A stretch of DNA of 64,000 bases from RPQJ01 sp963748985 (GTDB taxonomy: Bacteria > Pseudomonadota > Gammaproteobacteria > Steroidobacterales > Steroidobacteraceae): contig CAVVKQ010000012.1 in the NCBI GenBank assembly GCA_963748985.1, positions 1-64,000 of the forward strand, in the 5' to 3' direction. The notes under the pieces are model-generated. The model made no database searches, was not told the DNA's origin, and was given only the letters and a program-made list of their open reading frames with translations. Shown here in pieces: positions 46,537 through 55,383 of this stretch (positions are counted from its first letter, which is position 1; the number at the start of each line of letters is the position of its first letter). The position numbers and the translations under genes are program-made.

Positions 46537-47682
46537 TCAGATCGACCGCGCGATGATTTCCTTCATGATCTCGTTCGCGCCGCCATAGATGCGCTGCACG
46601 CGTGAATCCACGTACAGCTGCGAGATCGGGTACTCACGCGTGTAGCCGTAGCCGCCGAAGAGCTGCAGGCATTCATCCATGACCTTGTTCTGCATGTCGG
46701 TGACCCAGTACTTGGCCATCGAGGCGGTAACGGTGTCGAGCTTTCCTGCACGCAGCTTGACGATGCAGTCGTCGACGAAGACGCGGGCGACGTGCACGTT
46801 GGTCTTCACTTCTGCGAGCTTGAACCGCGTGTTCTGCAGTTCCAGCAGCGGCTTGCCGAACACCTTGCGTTCGCGCGTGTAGTCCGCGGTGAGCTTGAGC
46901 GCGTACTCCATCGCGCCGAGCCCGCCGATGGCGAGCAACACGCGCTCGTACGGCAGGTCGCGCATCATCTGCACGAATCCCTGGCCCTCGCCCGGACCGA
47001 GCAGGCACGACGCAGGGACACGACAATCGTCGAAGAACAGCTCAGCGGTGTCCCAGCCGTTCTGGCCGATCTTGTCGAGCACGCGGCCCACTCGGTAACC
47101 CTTCAGGTCCTTCGTCTCGACCATCAGGATCGAGATGCCGCGCGATCCCTGCGTCGGATCGGTCTTGACCACTACGCCGACCAGGCCCGCGTGCAAGCCG
47201 TTCGAGATGAACGTCTTCGAGCCATTGATGACGTATTCGTCGCCGTCGCGCACGGCCCGCGCCCGGATCGACTGCAGGTCGGAACCCGCGCTGGGCTCGG
47301 TCATCGCGATCGCGCCCACGAGCTCGCCCGTAGCCATGCGTGACAACCAGTCCCGCTGCTGTGCCTCGGTCCCGTAATTGAGCACGTAGTGCGCGACGAT
47401 GCTGTGCACCACATGGCCGAGACTGGAGATCCCGTGCCGGCCCATTTCCTCGGCCACGATCGCTTCGTGCCGCACGTCGCCGCCGACGCCTCCGTACTCC
47501 GCCGGGATGTCCGTGCACAGCAGGCCGACCTCGCCTGCCTTGCTCCAGAGTTCCCGGTCGACGTGGTGCTGCTCGCGCCAGCGCGCATCGTGCGGCACGA
47601 TTTCCATCTGGACGAAGCGCCGGACGGCGTCACGGAAGAGATCCAGCTCGTCGTCGAGCCAGGCGGAACGATAGGCATCCAT
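46537..47682 (-). CDS. Acyl-CoA dehydrogenase
   Basis: A 381-residue FAD enzyme for the first step of beta-oxidation. Signatures are AIAMTEPSAGSDLQSIRARA and QLFGGYGYTREYPISQLYVD. The MCAD-type catalytic Glu position reads YGG (Gly). Instead a Glu is present in YERVLLAIGGLG, the place of the catalytic base in isovaleryl- and long-chain-type enzymes. AGGTGA precedes ATG 47682. It is divergent from an acyl-CoA ligase gene, with 113 bp between, so the pair probably degrades one fatty-acid class. Confidence 0.92.
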   Translation of the reverse strand: MDAYRSAWLDDELDLFRDAVRRFVQMEIVPHDARWREQHHVDRELWSKAGEVGLLCTDIPAEYGGVGGDVRHEAIVAEEMGRHGISSLGHVVHSIVAHYVLNYGTEAQQRDWLSRMATGELVGAIAMTEPSAGSDLQSIRARAVRDGDEYVINGSKTFISNGLHAGLVGVVVKTDPTQGSRGISILMVETKDLKGYRVGRVLDKIGQNGWDTAELFFDDCRVPASCLLGPGEGQGFVQMMRDLPYERVLLAIGGLGAMEYALKLTADYTRERKVFGKPLLELQNTRFKLAEVKTNVHVARVFVDDCIVKLRAGKLDTVTASMAKYWVTDMQNKVMDECLQLFGGYGYTREYPISQLYVDSRVQRIYGGANEIMKEIIARSI

Positions 47683-47795
47683 GGGGTTCACCTCGCAGGA
47701 GGCGACGATCACAAAGGAAACTGGCGTTCTTGTCCAGAGGCAGCTAGTTTTGCCGCTGGGTCCAAGACGGGCCTTGCCATCGGGGGAGACGGGGC

Positions 47796-49322
47796 ATGTT
47801 GCTGAATGCCGGGCAGGTCCTGACGGAGCGGGCGAAGATCGCGCCACGCGTGGAGGCCATCGTCGATACCGCGTCGGGCGCACGCTGCGATTTCCGTCAG
47901 CTCAATGACCGCGCCAACCAGACCGCAAACACGCTGCTGGCCATGGAGTTCAGGCCGGGCGAGCGCATCGCCTGCCTGATGCCGAACCAGTCGCAGTACA
48001 TGGAATCGTTCTACGCGTGCGCCAAGGCAGGTTTCGTCTTCGTCGCGCTCAACTGGCGCCTGTCGGTGACGGAACTCTCGTACCAGCTCATGGATTGCGG
48101 CGCCGTCGCAGTCCTCTATGCCGCCGAACAGAAGTCCCTGGTAGACCCGCTGCGGCAGCAGTTTCCGAACATCCGCTGGCTGGCCGTCGACGAGGGCGAC
48201 TACGCCGCCGCGGTCGCAGAGGCTGCCACTGCCGAGCCACCGATCGGCGCGACCGGCACCGACCCTCTCTACATGATGTACACGAGCGGCACGACCGGCC
48301 GGCCAAAGGGCGCGCTGTTGTCGCACGCCGCGAACCTCGCATGGCTCGCCAGCATGCTGGCGACCTCCGACCTGCGCCATGGGGAACGCAACATCATCGT
48401 TGCTCCGCTGTTCCACATTGGCGGCCTGGGGCTCGCGATGTCGGCCGTGTACCGCGGCATGACGACGGTGCTGCTGAAGCAGTTCGACCCGGGCGTCATG
48501 TGGGACCTCGTCGATGCCGAAAAGATCACGGGTTTCTTTGCCGTGCCGGCCATGCTCGCGCTCATGTACCAGCACCCGAAGCGCACGACGACTGCACGGT
48601 CCGCGTTGCGTTGGGTGATCTGCGGCGCAGCTCCCGTCCCGGTCACCCTGATCGAGGCCTATCTGGCCATGGGCGTGGAGATCCTGCAGGTGTACGGCCT
48701 CACCGAGACACACGGCGGCATCTGCCTGATGTCGCCGGAGCACGCGCGCACCAAGGTCGGCTCGACCGGCATGCCGTACTTCGGCATCGACGTGCGCGTC
48801 GTCGACAAAGCCGGCACGCCCGTGCCGCCCGGAATTCCTGGCGAGGTGGTCACGCGCGGCCCGCACTTGATCAGCGGCTATTGGAACCGCCCCGACGCGA
48901 CGCAGGAAGCGATCCGCGAAGGCTGGTTCCACACGGGCGACATCGCCGAAGTCGACGCCGAGGGCTTCATCTACATCAAGGACCGCTCGAAGGACATGGT
49001 GATCACGGGCGGCGAGAACGTGTACCCGGCCGAGGTCGAGGACGTGCTGGGCGGGCACGCCGGTGTGCGTGAGGTCGGCGTGATCGGGCAGCCTTCGCCC
49101 AGGTGGGGCGAAAGCGTCTGCGCCGTGATCGTGCGCGGCGACGACTGGAAAGGCGACGACGAACTCCTCGTCCAGGAGCTCAGGACGCTGGTCCAATCGC
49201 GACTGGCGCGCTTCAAGCAGCCGAAGTCGTACGTCTTCATGAGCGCGCTGCCGCGCAACCCGTCCGGCAAGATCCTCAAGCGCATGCTGCGCGAGCAGTT
49301 TCCCGGACCCGCGTCGGAGTGA
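47796..49322 (+). CDS. Long/medium-chain acyl-CoA synthetase (AMP-forming)
   Basis: A 508-residue ANL-family ligase that makes acyl-CoA from a free acid, ATP and CoA. It has the P-loop MMYTSGTTGRPKGALLSH, VYGLTETHGGICL, WFHTGDIAEVDAEGFIY and KDRSKDMVITGGENVYP. The A10 motif NPSGKILKRML keeps the catalytic lysine, unlike the ligase at 15-16.7 kb. It is divergent from the acyl-CoA dehydrogenase gene. Confidence 0.93.
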   Translation: MLLNAGQVLTERAKIAPRVEAIVDTASGARCDFRQLNDRANQTANTLLAMEFRPGERIACLMPNQSQYMESFYACAKAGFVFVALNWRLSVTELSYQLMDCGAVAVLYAAEQKSLVDPLRQQFPNIRWLAVDEGDYAAAVAEAATAEPPIGATGTDPLYMMYTSGTTGRPKGALLSHAANLAWLASMLATSDLRHGERNIIVAPLFHIGGLGLAMSAVYRGMTTVLLKQFDPGVMWDLVDAEKITGFFAVPAMLALMYQHPKRTTTARSALRWVICGAAPVPVTLIEAYLAMGVEILQVYGLTETHGGICLMSPEHARTKVGSTGMPYFGIDVRVVDKAGTPVPPGIPGEVVTRGPHLISGYWNRPDATQEAIREGWFHTGDIAEVDAEGFIYIKDRSKDMVITGGENVYPAEVEDVLGGHAGVREVGVIGQPSPRWGESVCAVIVRGDDWKGDDELLVQELRTLVQSRLARFKQPKSYVFMSALPRNPSGKILKRMLREQFPGPASE

Positions 49323-49367
49323 CGAGCCACGGTTGTGGCCGGTGCGGCCGGCCCCTATCCTGCAGGC

Positions 49368-50856
49368 ATGCCTGACCCGAACCGCCCTTTTTTCGCCGCC
49401 CGCATCGCGGCGCTCGCCGCCTTGTTGCTTTTTACCGCAGCCACGCAGGCGACCGCTGATCCCTGCTCGGCGTTGATCGTTGCTGACGTTCCTGGCGCAA
49501 AGATCACCTCGGCGGCTGCCGTCGCCGCTGCAGGCGACCTCCCGGCGCACTGCCGCGTACAAGGCACGATCCCGCAGGCGATCCACTTCGAACTCCGCCT
49601 GCCGGACACGGGCTGGAACGGCAAGTTCTACATGGCAGGTTGCGGTGGCTTCTGCGGGTCGCTGGAGGCTGACCGCCCCGGTGTCGTCAACGCGCTCAAT
49701 CACGGCCTGCGCCGCGGCTATGCGTCGGCCACGTCGGATTCGGGCCACGCGGGCACGAGCGTCACCGACGGACGGTGGGCGCTGGACAATCCCGGCGCGG
49801 AAACCGACTGGGGCTGGCGCTCCGTCACCGAAACCGCCCGCGTGTCGCGCGACCTCGTGCGTGCGTTCTACCAGAGGCCCGCCGCACACTCGTATTTTGC
49901 AGGCTGTTCCACGGGCGGCCGCATGGGGCTGATGTCGGCGCAGCGCTTTCCGCAGGACTTCGACGGCATCATCGCCGGCGCCCCGGCGCTCGACTACACG
50001 GGTCTCGTCGCCACGCAGGCCGCGTGGTACGTGCAGGCAAATACCGATGCCGCAGGCAGGGAACTGCTCGACCGCGCGAAAGTGCCGCTCATCGCCCGCT
50101 CCGTGATGGAAGCCTGCGATGCCGTCGACGGCCAGCGTGACGGACTGATCGATGATCCACGGCGCTGCGACTGGCAGCCTTCACGGCTGCAGTGCACGGG
50201 CCCGGACGGCCCGGATTGCCTGACGGCACGCGAAATTGGAGTGCTCGACCACTGGTACATGCCCGTCACCGGCGGCGATGGGCAGGTGCTGTATCCAGGT
50301 GGCGCACCGAAAGGCTCGGAGCCGTTCTGGCCGGTGTGGTTGTCGGGCATGCCCGGCAGCAAGCAACCGGCCCTGATGGAGCGTTTCGCCACCGATTTTC
50401 TCCGGTACATGGCCTTCGTTCCCGACGCAGGCGAGGCCTTCGCTGTGCGCCACTACGATTTCGACCGCGATCCGGCGCGCCTGGCGACCATGTCACGCAT
50501 CTACGACGCCGTTGACCCGGACCTCTCCGAGTTCCGCGAGCGCGGGGGAAAGCTGCTGCTGTTTCACGGCTGGGCCGATCCGATCGTGACGCCGCAGCGC
50601 ACGCTCGACTATTACGACTACCGTGCGTGCCCGCATGGGCGGTAACGAATCCACGGCGCAGTTTGCGCGGCTCTTCATGCTGCCGGGCGTCGATCATTGC
50701 GGGCTGCAGCCCGGCCCTGGCGCGAAGTCGCTTGATTTCGATCCGCTGCCTGCGCTCGAGGCGTGGGTGGAACGCAACGAAGCGCCGGACGTGCTGGAGC
50801 TCCGCTGGCAAATGACTGACGGCAGCGTGCGTAGCCGACACGTGAAAGCTCAGTGA
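49368..50856 (+). pseudogene. Tannase/feruloyl esterase family protein, one frameshift
   Basis: A secreted esterase: signal peptide (about 1-31), the nucleophile in FAGCSTGGRMG and the aspartate in HGWADPIVTPQ. The first frame stops at 50645 (426 residues from ATG 49368), but the expected continuation VRARMGGNESTAQFARLFML, then PGVDHCG, follows in the next frame from 50623 to 50856. One extra base near 50612-50621 explains this. The His-Cys of the family's CS-D-HC catalytic motif lies only in the second part, so the first product alone would be inactive. The ABC exporter start overlaps its final stop. Confidence 0.8.
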
Positions 50857-52649
50857 GCGTCACCGCAGACCGCCCGAAGTCGCGTTCGCTCGGCCCATTG
50901 CGGGCCCTGGTGCCCTACCTGCGTCCCTACCGCGGCGTCCTGGTGCTGGCGCTCCTCGCCCTGCTGGTGGCGGCCGCTGCGATGCTGGCATTGCCAATCG
51001 CGCTGCGTTACCTGATCGACAACGGTATCTCGTCGAAGAGCAGCGACACGATCAACCAGTACTTCGTCGCGTTCCTCGCAGCGGCGGCGATCTTCGGCGT
51101 ATTCGCGGCGCTGCGCTTCTACCTGGTGAGCTGGCTCGGCGAACGCGTCGTGGCCGACCTGCGCTCGGCCGTCTACGCGCGCGTCATCCGCATGGACCCT
51201 GCGTTCTTCGAGGTGACCCGCATCGGCGAGGTGCTCTCGCGCCTGACGGCGGACACGACGCTGGTGCAGTCGATCGCGGGTGTCAATCTTTCGATCACGC
51301 TGCGCTCCACCCTCTCGCTGGTCGGCAGCCTCGTGATGCTGGGTGTGACGAGCCTCAAGCTCACCGCCATCCTGGTGGTGCTGATCCCGCTGGTCATCGT
51401 ACCGCTGATCGTGCTGGGCCGCCGGGTGCGCCGGCTTTCGCGCACGTCGCAGGATCGCATCGCCGACACCAGCAGCATCGCCGACGAAACGCTGAACGCC
51501 GTGCAGACGGTGCAGGCCTTCACGCTGGAACAGATCAACACGAACCGGTTCGACGCGGCGGTCGAAGACTCCTTCGGCGCGGCTGTGCGGCGCACCAGGA
51601 CGCGCTCCACGCTCACGGCGCTGGCCACGATGCTGGTCTTCAGCGCCATCACTTTCGTGCTCTGGATGGGCGCGCACGCGGTGGTGCGCGGCGAAATGAC
51701 CGGCGGCCAGCTCGGCCAGTTCCTGCTGTACGCCGGATACGTTGCGATCGCGGCGGCGAGCCTCAGTGAAATGTGGGGCGAAGTGCAGCGTGCCGCCGGT
51801 GCGATGGAACGCCTGCTCGAACTCGAACATGCGCAACCCACGATCCAGGCACCGGCGCAGCCTGTCGCGCTGCCCGTGCCCGGGCGCGGCGTACTCAGCT
51901 TCGAGAAGGTCACGTTCCGGTACCCGTCCCGCCCCGAAGCGAAGGCATTGGACGCATTCGACCTGCAGGTGCGCAGGGGCGAGACGGTCGCATTCGTCGG
52001 CCCTTCGGGCGCGGGCAAGAGCACGACGTTCCAGTTGCTGCTGCGCTTTTACGACCCGGAGTCGGGCCGGGTACTGATCGACGGCGTCGACGTCGCGCAG
52101 GCAGACCCGCTTGCCGTCCGCAGCCGCATCGGTCTCGTGCCGCAGGACACTGTGCTGTTCGCAGCGAGCGCGCGCGAAAACATCCGCTATGGCCGCCCGG
52201 GCGCTTCCGACGCGGAAGTTGAAGACGCCGCGAAGGCAGCCGCCGCTGACGAGTTCCTGCGCAAGCTGCCCGAGGGCTACGACACCTTCCTCGGTGAGCG
52301 GGGCACGCGACTCTCGGGCGGGCAGCGACAGCGCATCGCCATCGCGCGCGCGATCCTGCGCGACCCGCCGATCCTGCTGCTCGACGAAGCGACGAGCGCG
52401 CTCGATGCCGAAAGCGAACGGCTGGTGCAGGCAGCGCTCGATCACCTGATGCAGGGCCGCACGACGATCATCATCGCGCACCGGCTCGCGACGGTGCTGC
52501 AAGCCGATCGCATCGTCGTCATGGACCATGGACGCATCGTCGCGCAGGGCACGCACGCCGAACTCGTGCGCGCCAACGAGCTTTACGCGCGCCTCGCCGC
52601 CCTGCAGTTCGCGGACGGCACGGGCACGGCGGCGGCAGCCATCTCTTGA
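50853..52649 (+). CDS. ABC transporter, fused permease and ATPase (MsbA-like exporter)
   Basis: A 598-residue half-transporter. Residues 1-320 form a six-helix membrane domain. The ATPase domain has Walker A GPSGAGKST, Q-loop LVPQDTVLF, signature LSGGQRQRIAIARA, Walker B ILLLDEATSALD and the switch IIIAHRLATV. It probably works as a homodimer that flips lipids or exports a hydrophobic compound. It starts with GTG overlapping the tannase stop, and its own end overlaps the next start. Confidence 0.92.
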   Translation: MSVTADRPKSRSLGPLRALVPYLRPYRGVLVLALLALLVAAAAMLALPIALRYLIDNGISSKSSDTINQYFVAFLAAAAIFGVFAALRFYLVSWLGERVVADLRSAVYARVIRMDPAFFEVTRIGEVLSRLTADTTLVQSIAGVNLSITLRSTLSLVGSLVMLGVTSLKLTAILVVLIPLVIVPLIVLGRRVRRLSRTSQDRIADTSSIADETLNAVQTVQAFTLEQINTNRFDAAVEDSFGAAVRRTRTRSTLTALATMLVFSAITFVLWMGAHAVVRGEMTGGQLGQFLLYAGYVAIAAASLSEMWGEVQRAAGAMERLLELEHAQPTIQAPAQPVALPVPGRGVLSFEKVTFRYPSRPEAKALDAFDLQVRRGETVAFVGPSGAGKSTTFQLLLRFYDPESGRVLIDGVDVAQADPLAVRSRIGLVPQDTVLFAASARENIRYGRPGASDAEVEDAAKAAAADEFLRKLPEGYDTFLGERGTRLSGGQRQRIAIARAILRDPPILLLDEATSALDAESERLVQAALDHLMQGRTTIIIAHRLATVLQADRIVVMDHGRIVAQGTHAELVRANELYARLAALQFADGTGTAAAAIS

Positions 52650-53400
52650 GCACAGGGCCGCAGCACAACGATCTGGGCCAGCCCATCGGACCGGCCCTGC
52701 CCGGCTGGCAGTCCCCGGCGCGTCCCACGCAACGCCGGTTGCAAGGCCGGAACTGTATCGTCGAGCCGCTCGACGTGACCAGGCACGCGCGCGCGCTGTT
52801 CGACGCCAACGGCCGGGACCGCGAGCATCGCATGTGGACCTACCTCGCCTACGGCCCGTTTACACAGTTCGACGAGTACCAGGGCTGGCTCACCGAACGC
52901 GCAGCCAGCACCGATCCGCTGTTCCAGGCGTTCGTCGATCGGCGGTCGGGAGACGCGGTCGGCGTGGGTGCGTTCATGCGCATCGACCCGCCTGCAGGGA
53001 CAATCGAGGTGGGACACATCGCCATGTCGCCTGCCCTGCAGCGGTCGCCTGCCGCAACTGAAGCGATGTATCTCATGATGCGTCACGCGTTCGAACTCGG
53101 TTACCGTCGCTACGAGTGGAAGTGCGACGCGCTCAACGCGAAATCGCGGCGTGCCGCCGAACGACTCGGCTTCGTGTTCGAAGGCGTGTTTCGCCAGGCG
53201 ACGGTCTACAAGGGCCGCAGTCGCGACACGGCCTGGTATTCAGTCATCGATTCGGAATGGCCCCTGCTGCGCGAGGCGTTCGAACGCTGGCTCGACTGCG
53301 ATAACTTCGACGCCTCGGGCGGCAGCGCGCGAGCCTGGGAGATATCCGCGCTGTGTTGTGGCCGCAGCGCCACGCCGACGGACGCCCGGGCGAAGGCTGA
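52646..53400 (+). pseudogene. GNAT-family N-acetyltransferase (RimJ/RimL-like), frameshifted near the C terminus
   Basis: A GNAT acetyltransferase. Core motifs are GVGAFMRIDPPAGTIEVGHI and YEWKCDALNAKSRRAAERLG, then FVFEGVFRQ. Up to NFDAS (about 53316) the frame is that of TTG 52646. The family-typical tail GRQRASLGDIRAVLWPQ continues in the next frame and stops at 53398-53400. One missing base near 53312-53316 explains the change. Without repair the frame runs on into the M81 gene and mimics a 747-residue fusion. Its start overlaps the ABC transporter stop. Confidence 0.75.
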
Positions 53401-53404
53401 ACCC

Positions 53405-54889
53405 GTGGCACGCATCGCGATCGGCGGCTTCCAGCACGAGACGAACACTTTTTCGTCGACCCCTGCAGCGCTCACTGACTTCGAGGCGCCGGACGCGTGG
53501 CCGGGGCTCACGCGCGGCGGTGCAATGCTGGAGGCGGTGGCCGGCATCAACCTGCCGGCCGCTGGCTTCGTGCAGGAAGCGCGTTCACTGCATCACGAGC
53601 TGTTGCCGCTGACTTGGTGTTCGGCGCAACCGTCCGGGCGCGTGACGCCCGCTGCGTACGAACACATCAGTGCCTTGTTGCTCGACGATCTGCAGCGTGC
53701 CGGCAACGTCGACGGTGTCTACCTCGACCTGCACGGTGCAATGGTCGCCGGGCACGTCGACGATGCCGACGGCGAACTGCTGCGACGCGTGCGTGCGCTG
53801 GTCGGTCCCGGCGTTCCCATCGTTGCGAGTCTCGATTACCACGCCAACGTTTCCACCCTGATGGCACGAGCCGCCAGCGCACTCGTCTCCTACCGGACTT
53901 ATCCGCACGTCGACATGGCGGACTGCGGCGCGCGCGCGGCGCGCGTTTTGCAGGACCTGCTCGGGCACCCACGTCCAGCGGCCGCGCTCGAGCACGTGGA
54001 TTTCCTGATACCGCTCACGTCGCAATCGACGCTGGTGGAACCGATGCGCTCGCTGATGGAGCAGGCACAGAGGCTGCAGCAGTTGCCGCTGCTATCCGTG
54101 TGCCTGATGCCCGGCTTCCCGGCGGCAGACGTCGCCGACTGCGGTCCAGCCGCCTACGCCTGTGGCTACGACGACGCGACGGCGCGAGCGACCGTAGCGG
54201 GCATCGCCCGCGAAGTGCGGGCACGCGAGCACGAGTTCGCGCTCGAGCTGTACTCCATCGAGCAGGCGATCGCGGAGACGACGAAACATGCGCCACCGCG
54301 TGGACGGCCGATCATTCTCGCCGACACGCAGGACAATCCGGGTGCGGGTGGCCACGCCGACACGATGAGCCTGATCAAGGCGCTCGTGGCGAGCAACGCA
54401 CGCGGCGTGCTCGCCGGTGTCATTTGCGATCCTGCGGCGGCTGCGCGCGCTCACGCCGTGGGCGAAGGCGCGCAGGTCGAACTCAGCCTCGGTGCGGGCA
54501 CCGGGACACCGGGCGAAACGCCGCTCGCAGCGCGTTTCAAGGTGGTGGCACTCGGCGACGGCCGGTTCACCGGCACGGGCCCGTTCTACCGGGGCGCCCG
54601 ATTTGAACTCGGTCCGATGGCGTTGCTGGAGCTTGGCGGCGTTCGCATCGCCGTGGCGACCCGCAAGCAGCAGGCGGCGGACCAGGCGATGTTCCGTCAC
54701 CTGCGCGCGGAGCCGGCGGACCATGCCGTGCTGGTGCTGAAGAGCTCGGTGCATTTCCGGGCGGACTTCGGTCCGATTGCGGAACGGATCCTGGTGGTCG
54801 AGGCTCCGGGGCCGAACATCGCCGATCCGGCCAGGCTGCCGTTTCGCAGGCTCAGGCCCGGGATGCGGACGAGCCCGCGGCGGCGCTGA
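53405..54889 (+). CDS. M81-family metallopeptidase (MlrC-like)
   Basis: A 494-residue protein of the microcystinase-C-type M81 family. Metal-site candidates are in IAIGGFQHETNTFS, VYLDLHGAM and ASLDYHANV. The last third (LADTQDNPGAGGHADTMSLI) is also typical. GTG 53405 lies 4 bp after the repaired GNAT stop, with GAAGG at 53392-53396 as ribosome site. In the raw sequence this frame is also open upstream into the GNAT gene. The substrate in this organism is unknown; a microcystin role should not be assumed. Confidence 0.85.
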   Translation: MARIAIGGFQHETNTFSSTPAALTDFEAPDAWPGLTRGGAMLEAVAGINLPAAGFVQEARSLHHELLPLTWCSAQPSGRVTPAAYEHISALLLDDLQRAGNVDGVYLDLHGAMVAGHVDDADGELLRRVRALVGPGVPIVASLDYHANVSTLMARAASALVSYRTYPHVDMADCGARAARVLQDLLGHPRPAAALEHVDFLIPLTSQSTLVEPMRSLMEQAQRLQQLPLLSVCLMPGFPAADVADCGPAAYACGYDDATARATVAGIAREVRAREHEFALELYSIEQAIAETTKHAPPRGRPIILADTQDNPGAGGHADTMSLIKALVASNARGVLAGVICDPAAAARAHAVGEGAQVELSLGAGTGTPGETPLAARFKVVALGDGRFTGTGPFYRGARFELGPMALLELGGVRIAVATRKQQAADQAMFRHLRAEPADHAVLVLKSSVHFRADFGPIAERILVVEAPGPNIADPARLPFRRLRPGMRTSPRRR

Positions 54890-54949
54890 TCGAAGTACAC
54901 TCCATCGATTGTGGCGCTCGCGCCGCCGACGGTTGTTGGGGAGGGCCAG

Positions 54950-55377
54950 ATGCGCAGAATCCTGGTAGCGATCGACGGTTCGGAGACGGCCCTGCGCGCG
55001 CTCGATTTCGCGGTGCAGCAGGCGAGTCACGCGCCGGCTGCAGAACTGCACGTGCTGAACGTCCAGCCGACGCTGAGCAACTACACCGCAGCGGAGATCT
55101 ACGTGACTGCTGAGCGCATCCACCAGGTGGCTGCCGAGCGGGCACAGGCCATTCTCGAGGCGGCGGCCCAGCGGCTGAAGACTGCCGGCGGCAGTTTCAA
55201 ACTCGAACAGATGGAAGGCGATGCGGCTGAAACCATTGCCCGTCGGGCCACCGAGCTCGGCTGCGAGTCGATCACGATGGGAACCCACGGCCTGAGTCGT
55301 TCGGGATCCTCTTCCTGGGATCCGTGGCACAGAAGGTCGTGCACTACGCCACCGTGCCGGTGACGCTCGTGAAGTAG
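54950..55377 (+). pseudogene. Universal stress protein (UspA family), frameshifted near the C terminus
   Basis: The protein begins MRRILVAIDGSETALRALDF, a classical UspA start, with GGGGAGGG just upstream. The raw frame ends at 55363 with an unrelated tail (SSSWDPWHRRSC). The family ending LFLGSVAQKVVHYATVPVTL, then VK, follows in another frame and stops at 55375-55377. One lost base near 55303-55310 explains it. The break falls inside the ATP-binding G-x2-G-x9-G(S/T) motif, so the unrepaired product would probably not bind nucleotide. Confidence 0.8.
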
Positions 55378-55383
55378 CCGGGG

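Noticed and set aside
52646..54889. A 747-residue acetyltransferase-metallopeptidase fusion
   Set aside because: The GNAT tail and its stop (53398-53400) are present in the neighbouring frame, and the M81 part has its own GTG and ribosome site. A one-base deletion explains the apparent fusion.
53405..54889. Microcystin degradation
   Set aside because: The M81 family is broad, and no mlrA, mlrB or mlrD homologues are in the window. The name MlrC alone does not support that substrate.
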